Of a stretch of DNA of 64,000 nucleotides, positions 25,240 to 35,166 are shown piece by piece. How positions within the stretch are numbered: position 1 is the stretch's first letter; the number at the start of each line of letters is the position of its first letter. Made by a program: the position numbers and the translations under genes. This DNA is from Pseudomonas sp. S09G 359 (lineage in GTDB: Bacteria > Pseudomonadota > Gammaproteobacteria > Pseudomonadales > Pseudomonadaceae), in NCBI RefSeq assembly GCF_002843605.1, contig NZ_CP025263.1, positions 1,680,501 through 1,744,500 of the forward strand, read 5' to 3'. The notes under the pieces were generated by a model, which ran no database searches, was not told where the DNA came from, and worked only from the letters and a program-made list of their open reading frames with translations.

Positions 25240-26107
25240 GCTGCTCGGCCTTTAACTGTTCGCGAAATGCCTTGGGCGAGAACCCGACCCGTCGGCGAAA
25301 CAGCCGGGAGAAGTTGGTTGGGTCGGAAAACCCCAATACCTCCGACATTTCATTGATGGTCATGCTGGTGTAGGTCAGCAGGCGCTTGGCTTCCAGCAAT
25401 TGGCGGTCATGCATGATCTGCAATGCAGGCTGCCCGCCCAATTCCCGACATGTGCCGTTCAGGTGTGAGACCGAGATGCCGAGCTTGTGGGCCAAGTCCT
25501 CAATTTTCGGGTGTTCACGGTAGTGCTGCTCGACCAGTTGGGTGAAGCGCCGGAAATACTCGCGCCCCCTCGGGGCCCGTGGGTGACGCCGCTGGATCGC
25601 CTGGCGGCTGATCCACACCAATAACACGCTGACCAGGGCGTGCATCATCATGTCCCGGGCGGGTTGCTCATCGGCGTATTCGTCCTGCAGGCGCGCGAAC
25701 TGGCTATTGAGGTAGTCGCGGTCCTTGCCCGCCGGGTAGCTGCCGAGGGCCTGCAGGCCGTCCACGGCGGCGCCCAATTGGGCTTGCAAATGGCTGACCA
25801 GCGGCGCCGCCAGGGTTACCACGTAGCCTTCGACATCTTCCGAAAAACGGAACCCGTGCACACACAGCGGGGGTAATACCTGCAACGTGGCTTCGTTGAG
25901 CGTGGTGCGCTGGCCTTCGATTTCCAACTGTGCCTGGCCTTTGTGCACGTAGAGCAACTGGCACAGATCCGCGTGCCGGTGGGGCTGGATTTCCCACTGG
26001 TATTCCCGACTGCGCCGGGAAATGGTTTCACAGTGCAACAAATCGGGTGTCGGCCATTGCTGGCTTTCCCCGTAAAGCTTGAAGACCGGAATCGCGGTTT
26101 TGGTCAT
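25232..26107 (-). CDS. pobR: PobR-type AraC/XylS regulator of pobA
   Basis: A 291-residue AraC-family activator. The N-terminal cupin-like sensor (about residues 30-100) contains WEIQPHRHADLCQLLYVHKGQA. The C-terminal double HTH (about 195-285) has EDLAHKLGISVSHLNGTCRELGG and EMSEVLGFSDPTNFSRLFRRRVGFSPKAFR. It is divergent from pobA across 180 bp, the standard arrangement in pseudomonads, where PobR activates pobA in response to 4-hydroxybenzoate. Confidence 0.92.
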   Translation of the reverse strand: MTKTAIPVFKLYGESQQWPTPDLLHCETISRRSREYQWEIQPHRHADLCQLLYVHKGQAQLEIEGQRTTLNEATLQVLPPLCVHGFRFSEDVEGYVVTLAAPLVSHLQAQLGAAVDGLQALGSYPAGKDRDYLNSQFARLQDEYADEQPARDMMMHALVSVLLVWISRQAIQRRHPRAPRGREYFRRFTQLVEQHYREHPKIEDLAHKLGISVSHLNGTCRELGGQPALQIMHDRQLLEAKRLLTYTSMTINEMSEVLGFSDPTNFSRLFRRRVGFSPKAFREQLKAEQPT

Positions 26108-26212
26108 GATTTCAATCCAATAGCCAGGAGATTGGTGCGGTAATCGCCCCGATTGGCAAAAAGCGCAGGCTTTGGCGCAGTTTTCACCTTCTTATGCCGC
26201 TCACTCAAGTGA

Positions 26213-27481
<1,269 letters not shown>

Positions 27482-27547
27482 CCTGCTATCGTATCGAGCA
27501 TTCCCGCGGGCTGCCTTTTCCTGCGGGCCTTGCTCGAAGGTTCTGCC

Positions 27548-29065
27548 GTGACTCAGCTCAATCAGCCCGCTGCACCGCTGCCCGCGGTGCGCAGTATTCT
27601 CGCCTCGTTGATGATGGCGATCTTCCTCGGCGCCTTGGACCAGACCATTGTCGCCGTGTCCATGCCGGCCATTTCCGCGCAATTCCATGACGTCAACCTG
27701 CTGGCCTGGGTGATCTCCGGCTATATGGTGGCGATGACGGTGGCAGTGCCGATTTACGGCAAGCTCGGCGATCTGTACGGGCGCCGGCCGATGATGTTGA
27801 TCGGCATGGGCCTGTTCACCGTGGCGTCGCTGTTCTGCGGCATGGCCCAAAGCATGGAGCAACTGGTGCTGGCGCGGGTGCTGCAGGGCATCGGCGCCGG
27901 GGGGATGATCTCGGTGAGCCAGGCGATCATCGGCGATATCATCCCGCCCCGCGAGCGCGGGCGCTACCAGGGGTATTTCAGCGGCATGTACGCGGTGGCC
28001 AGCGTGGCCGGGCCGGTATTGGGCGGCTATATGACCGAGTACTTGTCGTGGCGCTGGGTGTTCCTGATCAACCTGCCCTTGGGCGCCGGTGCCTGGTATG
28101 TGGCCCATCGCACGCTGGTGGGGCTGCCGGTGCCGCAGCGCAAGCCGATCATCGATTACCTCGGCACGGTGCTGATGATTATCGGCCTGAGCGCCTTGTT
28201 GCTGGGCATCACCGAAATCGGCCAGGGGCATCATTGGCGTGATGATGAAGTGCTGGGGTTGTTGGCGTGCGCGTTGGTGGCCTTGAGCCTGTTTGTCTGG
28301 CACGAGCGCCGCGCACGCGAGCCCTTGCTGCCGATGCACCTGTTTGCCAACCGCAGTGCGGTGCTGTGTTGGTGCACGGTATTTTTCACCAGCTTCCAGG
28401 CGATTTCCCTGACGGTGCTGATGCCGCTGCGCTTTCAGACGGTTACCGGTGGCGGTGCCGACAGCGCCGCCTTGCATTTGCTGCCCCTGGCGATGGGCTT
28501 GCCCATGGGCGCGTATTCCGCCGGGCGCATGACCTCGGTGACCGGGCGCTATAAACCGATGATCCTTTCTGGCGCGTTGCTAAGCCCGCTGGCGATCCTT
28601 GGCATGGCCTTCAGCGCGCCCCAGGATGTGCTGCTGACCGGCGTGTTCATGTTGCTGTGCGGGATCGCCGCCGGCATGCAGTTCCCCACCTCCCTGGTGG
28701 GGTCGCAAAACTCGGTGGAACAACGCGACATCGGTGTCGCCACCAGTACCACCAACCTGTTTCGTTCCCTTGGTGGCGCGGTGGGGGTGGCGTGCATGTC
28801 GGCGTTGCTGCTGGCGCTGTTGCAGGATTCCAGCTTCGCCCACTTGGCCAGTGGTGCGCTGGTGGCCGAAGGCAGTTCCGGCAACGTGTTGCTCGATGGC
28901 CTGAACGCCGCCCCGGGCCCAGCGCAGGATGCCCTGCGCGGGGAGTTGGGGGTCACGTTCCGGCATTTGCTGATGGTCAGCGCGGCGGTATCGCTGCTGG
29001 GGCTGGCGGCGGCAATTGCGATGCCGAATCGGGTGCTGCGCGGCCGTGAAGACAAGGCCAAATAA
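27548..29065 (+). CDS. MFS drug/compound exporter, DHA2 (EmrB) family
   Basis: A 505-residue, 14-helix major facilitator. DHA2 hallmarks are LASLMMAIFLGALDQTIVAVSMP in helix 1, the GKLGDLYGRRPMML loop and motif C in helix 5 (GPVLGGYMTEYLSWRWVFLINLP). The start is GTG at 27548 with GAAGG 7 nt upstream. It follows pobA by 66 bp on the same strand and could be read from the pobA promoter. Export of aromatic acids or an antibiotic is possible, but no partner adaptor (EmrA) gene is present. Confidence 0.93.
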   Translation: MTQLNQPAAPLPAVRSILASLMMAIFLGALDQTIVAVSMPAISAQFHDVNLLAWVISGYMVAMTVAVPIYGKLGDLYGRRPMMLIGMGLFTVASLFCGMAQSMEQLVLARVLQGIGAGGMISVSQAIIGDIIPPRERGRYQGYFSGMYAVASVAGPVLGGYMTEYLSWRWVFLINLPLGAGAWYVAHRTLVGLPVPQRKPIIDYLGTVLMIIGLSALLLGITEIGQGHHWRDDEVLGLLACALVALSLFVWHERRAREPLLPMHLFANRSAVLCWCTVFFTSFQAISLTVLMPLRFQTVTGGGADSAALHLLPLAMGLPMGAYSAGRMTSVTGRYKPMILSGALLSPLAILGMAFSAPQDVLLTGVFMLLCGIAAGMQFPTSLVGSQNSVEQRDIGVATSTTNLFRSLGGAVGVACMSALLLALLQDSSFAHLASGALVAEGSSGNVLLDGLNAAPGPAQDALRGELGVTFRHLLMVSAAVSLLGLAAAIAMPNRVLRGREDKAK

Positions 29066-29081
29066 CTGACAAGATAGAGAT

Positions 29082-29121
29082 CAAAAGGTGGGAGGAGGCT
29101 TGCCCACTCCCACCTTTGATT
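29082..29121. terminator. REP-like hairpin terminator
   Basis: ATCAAAAGGTGGGAG and CTCCCACCTTTGAT pair around a short loop (GAGGCTTGCCCA). It is a shortened REP element placed between two convergent genes and is likely to act as a bidirectional terminator. Confidence 0.65.
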
Positions 29122-29139
29122 ACACTTCAGTCCATTGGC

Positions 29140-29979
29140 TTAGGGGCTGTAGTACCCGACCGCTACCATGAAATGCCCGACCTTGCGCACATAGGCATGC
29201 TTGTTCTCGACCTTGTCGGTCACCGGGTTTTTCCAGCGGTATTTGTACTCACCCTGGTCCTGCTCGGCCAACAGCTTGAGGATCGGCTCGCCCACCGGTT
29301 TGCCGTCGGGGTCCTTGATCTTGCTGAAGTCGGTGTTGATCAGCCGCAGGTTGGTGCCGTGGGCCACGTAGCGCTGGGTGTTGAGGTCCACCACGAACAC
29401 ATAGAGGTCATCCTGCAGGAAACCACCCTGCAATGAGTTGATGGCCTTGAGCGTGCCGGCCTCATCCTTGAGCAGCGCGGTGGCCGCCTTGTTGCGCAGG
29501 GCCCGGGCTTGTTCCGGGGTGGCCCGTGGCAGGTAATAACCGACGGCCACGATGCGCTCGCCCACCCGCTGGTAGAACACATGCTTGCGCTCGACCTTGC
29601 CGTCGTTCCAGTTCTGCCAGCGGTAGTCGGCCTGCTGGATGCCCTGGCCTTCCGGCACATCAAGTGCGGCCTGGAATGATTCGCGCAGATCCGGCCCGAG
29701 CACTTCGTTGACATCCCGGCCGATCAGCGCGGAGGAGGGGCCGCCACTGGCCAGCAGCACGCCGTGGGTATCCACCACAAATACGTAGCGGTCGTGGTCG
29801 ACAAACTCGCCCTGGCGGCTGAACGCGGCGAACGCCTTGTCGCCATTGCTCTGGTAATAAGCCAGGGCTTTTTCGAGCAAGGCCTTGGCCGCCTCGGCGT
29901 CCTTATCCTCGGTGGTTGCGGCATGCACCTGGCTGAAACACAACAGCAGCAGCCAGCTGATTCGCAGCATTGCCTTCAT
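29140..29979 (-). CDS. Periplasmic double-Cache-domain protein
   Basis: A 279-residue exported protein with signal peptide MKAMLRISWLLLLCFSQVHA. Two homologous Cache domains follow (about residues 40-150 and 155-279). Each has the pattern LYVFVVDLNTQRYVAHGTN / RYVFVVDTHGVLLASGGPS, then a YRWQN / YRWKN motif and K..YYQRVG / KHAYVRKVG, ending VAVGYY. Cache domains bind small ligands, usually as the sensor of a receptor or kinase. Here there is no membrane segment or output domain, so it must act as a soluble sensor or binding protein. A GAGGGA site sets the start. Confidence 0.88.
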   Translation of the reverse strand: MKAMLRISWLLLLCFSQVHAATTEDKDAEAAKALLEKALAYYQSNGDKAFAAFSRQGEFVDHDRYVFVVDTHGVLLASGGPSSALIGRDVNEVLGPDLRESFQAALDVPEGQGIQQADYRWQNWNDGKVERKHVFYQRVGERIVAVGYYLPRATPEQARALRNKAATALLKDEAGTLKAINSLQGGFLQDDLYVFVVDLNTQRYVAHGTNLRLINTDFSKIKDPDGKPVGEPILKLLAEQDQGEYKYRWKNPVTDKVENKHAYVRKVGHFMVAVGYYSP

Positions 29980-30029
29980 GGTCCATCCCTCGTTGTTATA
30001 AGTGTGACCAGAGCGTAGACGGCCCTGGC

Positions 30030-30803
30030 TCAGGGCGCTGCCAACCATTGGTTGACGATGCCGTCGTATACCCCGGTGGCAACGCTCAGGTGCAGCCATT
30101 GGTCGACGTAGCTTTTCCATGCCACGTCATCGCGTGGCAGCAGGAAGGCCTTTTCGCTGTATTGCATTTGCCGGTCCGGGTTGACCGCGCACAGCCCAGG
30201 CTTGAGCTTCTGCTGGTAACGCGCCTCGCTGGCATCGGTGATCATCACATCGGCCTTGCCCGCCAGCAATTCGTCAAAGATCGTGACATTGTCATGCAGG
30301 CGGATCTGCGCCTGGCCCAGGTGGGCGCGGGCAAATACCTCATTGGTGCCGCCCGCCGGTTCGATGACACGCACCTGCGGCTGGTTGATCTGCTCGACGG
30401 TCTGATAGCGCTGCACATCGGCGCAGCGCACCAGCGGAATCTTGCCGTCCACCCCGAGGGTCTGGCTGAAGAAGGCTTTTTTCTGGCGCTCCAGGGACAC
30501 CGAAATACCGCCCACGGCAATGTCACAGCGCTGGGCGAGGAAGTCCGGCATCAGGGTTTTCCAGGTCGTGGGCACCCAGGCGATCTTGGCGTTGAGGCTC
30601 TTGGCCAGGGACTCGGCCATGGCGATGTCGATGCCTTCATAGCTGCCGTCGGAGCGCAGCGACGTGTAGGGCTTGTAGTCGCCGGTAGTGCAGACGGTGA
30701 GCGTGCCACGGGCAAGCACCGCGTCAAGGCGCGAGGGGGCGGTGTCTGCCAGGGCGGAGGTGGCCAGGCTCGCCAGTACGCACAGGGTTATTGTTGTTTT
30801 CAT
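30030..30803 (-). CDS. pheC: Periplasmic cyclohexadienyl dehydratase (PheC-type)
   Basis: A 257-residue secreted protein (signal peptide to about residue 20) with the periplasmic-binding-protein fold. It closely follows the PheC pattern: RLDAVLARGTLTVCTTGDYKPYTS, DIAVGGISVSLERQKKAFFS, EPAGGTNEVFARAHL and the C-terminal YVDQWLHL. PheC converts prephenate to phenylpyruvate and arogenate to phenylalanine in the periplasm of pseudomonads. The GGTNE motif separates it from plain amino-acid-binding proteins, although a binding role is not excluded. The start at 30803 has AAGGA upstream. Confidence 0.82.
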   Translation of the reverse strand: MKTTITLCVLASLATSALADTAPSRLDAVLARGTLTVCTTGDYKPYTSLRSDGSYEGIDIAMAESLAKSLNAKIAWVPTTWKTLMPDFLAQRCDIAVGGISVSLERQKKAFFSQTLGVDGKIPLVRCADVQRYQTVEQINQPQVRVIEPAGGTNEVFARAHLGQAQIRLHDNVTIFDELLAGKADVMITDASEARYQQKLKPGLCAVNPDRQMQYSEKAFLLPRDDVAWKSYVDQWLHLSVATGVYDGIVNQWLAAP

Positions 30804-31167
30804 GCGGTCGAATCCTTGGAGCATGTCGGGCGGTCATTATTTCCAGCGCGGGGCAGGGTGGCAAGGCGGCGTGAATGTTTAGTCAAACCGCAACCAAACT
30901 CCGCCAACCCTGAATTTAATCGCCTATCCCGGCGTGTGACGCTGCCGGTACCTACTTCAATGTGATCCCCGCATGGACGGCTGCTCCGATACACATCCCG
31001 CGCTACTGCCGTCCGCGCTGGCCTTCTGGGCGCTGTTCCACTGCCGACATGCGCGCCCACCAGACTCCTGCCTCCTACGTTGATCTGCCCCATGGATGAC
31101 GCGCACCTGTGCGCATCTGCCCGGCGGCGCCGGCGCGCCTGCCTGACGCAAACGTATGAGAAAGCCC
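30804..31167. other. Divergent intergenic region without a gene
   Basis: About 360 bases separate pheC and the glutamine-synthetase-like gene. I find no convincing gene; the longest Met-initiated frame on the plus strand (from 30973, 36 codons) lacks family features. An AT-richer patch at 30870-30930 (GTTTAGTCAAACCGCAACC, GAATTTAATCG) is a plausible site for the divergent promoters. GTTTAGTCAAAC contains the short inverted repeat GTTT/AAAC. Confidence 0.4.
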
Positions 31168-32538
31168 ATGAGTGTTTTTGCCAGCCTGCATGAAGCCCAG
31201 TCCTTCCTTGAGCAAAACCCGGACATTGAGATGTTCGAGCTGTTTATCCTCGACAACAACGGTGTGCCACGCGGCAAGTTATTGCACCGCGACGAGTTAC
31301 TGGCGGTGTATGCCAGCGGCCGGCCGTTGCCCAGCACTATCCTTGGCCTGACCATTAATGGCGATGACGTGGAAAACTCCGGGCTGGTGTGGGAGGTGGG
31401 CGATATCGACTGCCGCGCCTACCCGATCAGCGGCAGTTTGCAGCGCATGCCGTGGCGCCTTATCCCCACGGCGGCGGTGCAAGTCAGCATGCACCCCAGC
31501 GAGGGCTTGCCCGCCACCGTGGCTGACCCCCGGCACCTGCTGGCAAAGGTAATCGAAGGGCTGCAGGCCGACGGTTATTACCCGGTGATGGCGGCGGAGC
31601 TGGAGTTCTACCTGCTCGACCAGAAGCCCGACAGCAACGGCCGCCCGCAACCGGCACGGGATGTGGACGGCGGGCGGCCACGCTCGACCCAGGTGTACGG
31701 CCTGCGCGAACTGGAGCAGATCGAGCCGTTCCTCGCCGACCTTTACAGCGCCTGCAAACTGCAAGGCATCCCGGCACGCACGGCGATTTCCGAATACGCC
31801 CCGGGCCAGGTGGAAATCACCCTGGAGCATCGCGCCGATGCGTTGCAGGCGATGGATGAAGCGGTGCGCTACAAACGCCTGGTCAAGGGCGTGGCGCACA
31901 AGCACGGGATGACCGCCTGCTTCATGGCCAAGCCGTTCGACGACCTGGCGGGCACCGGCATGCATATGCACGTGAGCCTGGCGGATGCCGAGGGCAACAA
32001 CCTGTTCGCCAGCGCAGCCGCCGACGGCACGCCGCTGCTGCGCCAAGCAGTGGGGGGCATGCTCAGCACCTTGCTGGATGCGTTGCTGATGTTCTGCCCC
32101 AATGCCAACTCTTACCGGCGTTTCCAGACCAACAGCTATGCGCCGCTGGCCGCCACCTGGGGCGTCGACAACCGCACCGTCAGCCTGCGCGTGCCTGGCG
32201 GCCCGGCCAACTCGCGGCATATCGAGCACCGCATCTGCGGCGCCGACGCCAACCCCTACCTGGCGGCGGCGGCGATCCTCGCGGGTATACACCGGGGCAT
32301 CCGCGAACAACGCGACCCCGGCGCCCCGGTGGAGGGCAACGGCTACGCCCAGGCCAAGGAGTTGCTGCCTACCGACTGGCTCACCACCCTGCGTGCGCTG
32401 GAAGGTTCGAGCTGGGCGCGGGAGGCGTTCGGCAGTGAGTTCCTGGGTGTGTACCTGGCGGTAAAACGTGCTGAATACCGCCAGTTCATGGGCGAGGTGG
32501 GTGAGCAGGATTGGCGCTGGTACCTGCATCAGGCGTGA
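31168..32538 (+). CDS. Glutamine-synthetase-like gamma-glutamyl ligase (PuuA/GlnA3 type)
   Basis: A 456-residue member of the glutamine synthetase superfamily. The catalytic beta-grasp and barrel motifs are present: AELEFYLLD, the ATP/metal region FMAKPFDDLAGTGMHMHVSL, and the ammonium/amine and substrate segment NSYRRFQTNSYAP...NRTVSLRVPGG, then EHRICGADANPYLAAAAILAGI. The adenylylation Tyr loop of GlnA is absent. This group gamma-glutamylates polyamines or other amines for catabolism (PuuA, SpuI, IpuC). The start is taken at the second Met (31168), with 31156 as the alternative. No puu partners are nearby. Confidence 0.88.
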   Translation: MSVFASLHEAQSFLEQNPDIEMFELFILDNNGVPRGKLLHRDELLAVYASGRPLPSTILGLTINGDDVENSGLVWEVGDIDCRAYPISGSLQRMPWRLIPTAAVQVSMHPSEGLPATVADPRHLLAKVIEGLQADGYYPVMAAELEFYLLDQKPDSNGRPQPARDVDGGRPRSTQVYGLRELEQIEPFLADLYSACKLQGIPARTAISEYAPGQVEITLEHRADALQAMDEAVRYKRLVKGVAHKHGMTACFMAKPFDDLAGTGMHMHVSLADAEGNNLFASAAADGTPLLRQAVGGMLSTLLDALLMFCPNANSYRRFQTNSYAPLAATWGVDNRTVSLRVPGGPANSRHIEHRICGADANPYLAAAAILAGIHRGIREQRDPGAPVEGNGYAQAKELLPTDWLTTLRALEGSSWAREAFGSEFLGVYLAVKRAEYRQFMGEVGEQDWRWYLHQA

Positions 32539-32815
32539 GTGGACGGTGGGCCTGTTGTAGTGAGCGGGCTCGTTGTGGCGAGCGGGCTTGTTGTGGCGAG
32601 CGGGCTTGCCCGCGTTGGGTGGCGGAGCCGCCCCAATCAGGCCGCCCCACCCGTTCAGACAGAAATGCGGTGAATGGTTTTAGGGCCGCTTCGCGCCCCA
32701 ACGCGGGCAAGCCCGCTCGCCACAACAAGCCTGCTAGTTACAACAAGCCTGCTAGCCACAAAGAGCCCGCTAGCCGCAAGAAGCCCACTCACTGCAACAA
32801 GCCCGCCGGCCACAA
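32539..32815. repeat. REP-centred ladder of 18-base units
   Basis: Left of the core, three to four 18-base units (TGTGGCGAGCGGGCTTGT and variants) run directly into the REP stem GCTTGCCCGCGTTGGG. After a loop of about 75 bases, the right arm GCCCCAACGCGGGCAAGCCC leads into six complementary 18-base units (AAGCCTGCTAGCCACAAA, AAGCCCACTCACTGCAAC and others). The units are decayed copies of the REP stem itself. The remaining bases up to 32912 include TTCGACCTTTTTTTGAC; I see no gene in them. Confidence 0.85.
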
Positions 32816-32912
32816 TATGCCTGGGGTGAAGCTTTCGACCTTTTTTTGACATTGCAGTGGTTAAGCTGCGGATCAAGGTCGTTCACTACCGTTTCACTCA
32901 TATGAGCCCGCG

Positions 32913-33512
32913 ATGTCGCCACAACCTCCCTCACCCATCGAGATTGAATACGCCGAGCGCTGTGACCGTGAGCACGCCAGGGTCTGCGGCGACACTCGGC
33001 CACCCGGTTTGCGGCGGCGCCTGGCGTCATGGCGCGACGAGTGGATGGTGCGCCAGGCGCTGAAAGTTGCCGGCGAACCGGGGCTGGTGCTGGACCTGGC
33101 CTGTGGCTCTGGGCGCTTTTGGCCGGTATTGGCCGAGCACGTCAACCGCGTGATCCTGGCCTCGGACAATTCCCAGGACATGCTCGACCACGCCTGCACC
33201 CACCACCCGGCGACGCTGCTCAAGCGCGTCAAGACGTTTCAGGGTTCGGCGTTTTCCATCGGGCTGTCGGCGAATGCGGTGGACTGCATTTTCTGCCTGG
33301 AATTGTTTCGCCATGTACCCAGCAGTGAAGGGCGGTTGGCGTTACTGCGCGAGTTCCACCGGGTCAGCCGCGACACGGTGATTATCTCCGTCAATGCGCG
33401 TACGGCCGCAGAAGATGAGTTCCGCCAGGCCGGCTTCAAGGTCCTGCACCAGCAGGAATTCATGCCAGGCTCCAGCCTGTGGCGGGTCTACGTGCTGCGT
33501 AAGAGAGGATAA
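32913..33512 (+). CDS. SAM-dependent class I methyltransferase
   Basis: A 199-residue methyltransferase. Motif I is LVLDLACGSGRFWPVLAEH (about residues 58-76), the acidic end of strand 2 is ILASDNSQDML, motif II/III contains VDCIFCLELFRHVPS and post-motif GRLALLREFHRVSRDTVIISV. The N-terminal 40 residues are basic and may bind the substrate. The substrate is unknown; the family includes many small-molecule enzymes. It precedes rnd by about 120 bp on the same strand and follows a repeat ladder. Confidence 0.88.
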   Translation: MSPQPPSPIEIEYAERCDREHARVCGDTRPPGLRRRLASWRDEWMVRQALKVAGEPGLVLDLACGSGRFWPVLAEHVNRVILASDNSQDMLDHACTHHPATLLKRVKTFQGSAFSIGLSANAVDCIFCLELFRHVPSSEGRLALLREFHRVSRDTVIISVNARTAAEDEFRQAGFKVLHQQEFMPGSSLWRVYVLRKRG

Positions 33513-33634
33513 GTCCCGGTTGTAGGACTATTCTTCATCTCCTGTCTGAGTTTTCATGGTTGCCTGTGCACTGCGAATGCTCGCAAGTCCCTTTCGCGAT
33601 ATATACTGCGCGCCATTCTTCAAGGGAGAGCCGT

Positions 33635-34768
33635 GTGGCCATCGATATTCACTGGATCTGCGACAACGATAGCCTCGGCCAGCATTGCGCCGAATGGCAG
33701 CAGTTGCCATTCGTCGCCCTCGACACCGAATTCATGCGGGTCGACACCTTTTATCCCATTGCCGGGCTGATCCAGATCGGTGATGGCGTGCGCGCTTACC
33801 TGATCGACCCCCTGACCATCGACAACTGGCAACCGTTGGCCGCCCTGTTGGAAAACCCTGCGGTGATCAAGGTGGTGCACGCTTGCAGTGAAGACCTTGA
33901 GGTGTTGCTGCGCTTGACCGGCAGCCTGCCGGTGCCGCTGTTCGACACCCAATTGGCCGCCGCGTACCTGAACCTTGGTTTCTCCATGGGGTATTCGCGC
34001 CTGGTGCAGGCCGTACTCGATATCGAGTTGCCCAAGGGCGAAACCCGTTCCGACTGGCTGCAGCGGCCGTTGTCGGAGACGCAAATCAGCTACGCCGCCG
34101 AAGACGCGGTGCACCTGGCCGAGGTCTATACCCGCCTGCGCCCGCGCCTGTCGGACGATAAATACGCCTGGGTGCTGGAAGACGGCGCCGAACTGGTGGC
34201 CAACCTGCGCCGTGAGGTCGACCCGTACGAGGTGTACCGCGACGCCAAGCTGGCGTGGAAACTGTCCCGTGCCCAACTCGCCGTGCTGCGCGAACTGTGT
34301 GCCTGGCGCGAGCAGCAGGCGCGTGCCCGTGACCTGCCGCGCAACCGCATCATTCGCGAACACTCGCTGTGGCCCCTGGCCAAATCCCAGCCGGATAACC
34401 TCGCCGCGCTGGGTAAGATTGAAGACATGCACCCGCGCACCGTCCGTCAGGATGGCCAGTTCCTGCTGGACCTGATCAAGCGTGCCGGCAGCGTACCCGT
34501 GGACCAATGGCCGCCCGCCGTGGCCGAGCCGTTGCCGGTAGACGCCGCTACACTGATCAAGCACCTGCGCGCCCTGGGCCAGGCCGAAGCCGAGCGCCTC
34601 GACATGGCGCCGGAACTGATGCTGCGCAAGAAAACCCTCGAAGCCCTGGTTAAAAGTGGCTACCCCGATGGGCCTTATAAATTGCCAGACTCGCTGCGTG
34701 GCTGGCGCCGCGAGTTGATGGGCCAAGCGCTGCTCGACAGCCTGGCCACTGCCGGAGAACAGCCTTGA
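33635..34768 (+). CDS. rnd: Ribonuclease D
   Basis: A 377-residue 3'-5' exoribonuclease for tRNA and other stable-RNA 3' maturation. The DEDD exonuclease domain shows Asp30 and Glu32 in [20 protein letters not shown], and YAAEDAVHL with the Tyr/Asp of motif III. An HRDC domain follows (about residues 210-290, [28 protein letters not shown]). The start is GTG at 33635 with AGGGAG upstream. It overlaps ycgL by 4 nt, as in other pseudomonads. Confidence 0.96.
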   Translation: MAIDIHWICDNDSLGQHCAEWQQLPFVALDTEFMRVDTFYPIAGLIQIGDGVRAYLIDPLTIDNWQPLAALLENPAVIKVVHACSEDLEVLLRLTGSLPVPLFDTQLAAAYLNLGFSMGYSRLVQAVLDIELPKGETRSDWLQRPLSETQISYAAEDAVHLAEVYTRLRPRLSDDKYAWVLEDGAELVANLRREVDPYEVYRDAKLAWKLSRAQLAVLRELCAWREQQARARDLPRNRIIREHSLWPLAKSQPDNLAALGKIEDMHPRTVRQDGQFLLDLIKRAGSVPVDQWPPAVAEPLPVDAATLIKHLRALGQAEAERLDMAPELMLRKKTLEALVKSGYPDGPYKLPDSLRGWRRELMGQALLDSLATAGEQP

Positions 34769-35058
34769 AACGTATCTGCTCCATCTACCGCAGCCTGAAA
34801 AAAGACGGCATGTACCTCTACGTGCTCAAGAGCGACGCCCTGGAGCGTGTGCCGGAACCGTTGATGGCCGCCTTCGGCAAGGCTCATCTGGCGTTCGAGA
34901 TGATACTGACGCCGGAGCGCAAGCTGTCGCGTGAAGACATCACGGTGGTTCTGGAAAACCTCGACAAGCAGGGCTACCACCTGCAAATGCCGCCGGCCGA
35001 GGACGAGTACATCGAACACTTGCCCGAAGAGCTGCTGCGTCGCAACGACCCGATGTGA
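34765..35058 (+). CDS. ycgL: YcgL-domain protein
   Basis: A 97-residue small protein that starts with TTG inside the rnd stop (TTGA). Sequence [20 protein letters not shown], then [22 protein letters not shown] and LPEELLRRN, is typical of the YcgL family, which is conserved next to rnd in gammaproteobacteria. The structure of the family is a small alpha/beta fold; the biochemical role is not established. Translational coupling with RNase D suggests a link to RNA metabolism. Confidence 0.93.
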   Translation: MKRICSIYRSLKKDGMYLYVLKSDALERVPEPLMAAFGKAHLAFEMILTPERKLSREDITVVLENLDKQGYHLQMPPAEDEYIEHLPEELLRRNDPM

Positions 35059-35065
35059 TCGGGTC

Positions 35066-35085
35066 CGTGCCCTGTCCGGGGCACG
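35066..35085 (+). terminator. Short hairpin after ycgL
   Basis: CGTGCCC-tgtccg-GGGCACG forms a 7-bp stem directly after the ycgL stop, followed by GTGTTTGAA. There is no long U-tract, so it is probably a weak terminator for the rnd-ycgL unit. Confidence 0.4.
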
Positions 35086-35166
35086 TGTTTGAATGAAATC
35101 GTATTAGTGGGCGGTGGCCGTAAGGAAGCGGGCGGCCGTCTGCACTGTTTTTGAAAGGTTTGAACC

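Noticed and set aside
30973..31083. 36-codon frame upstream of the glutamine-synthetase-like gene
   Set aside because: No ribosome site, no family features and unusual Cys/Pro content; probably chance.
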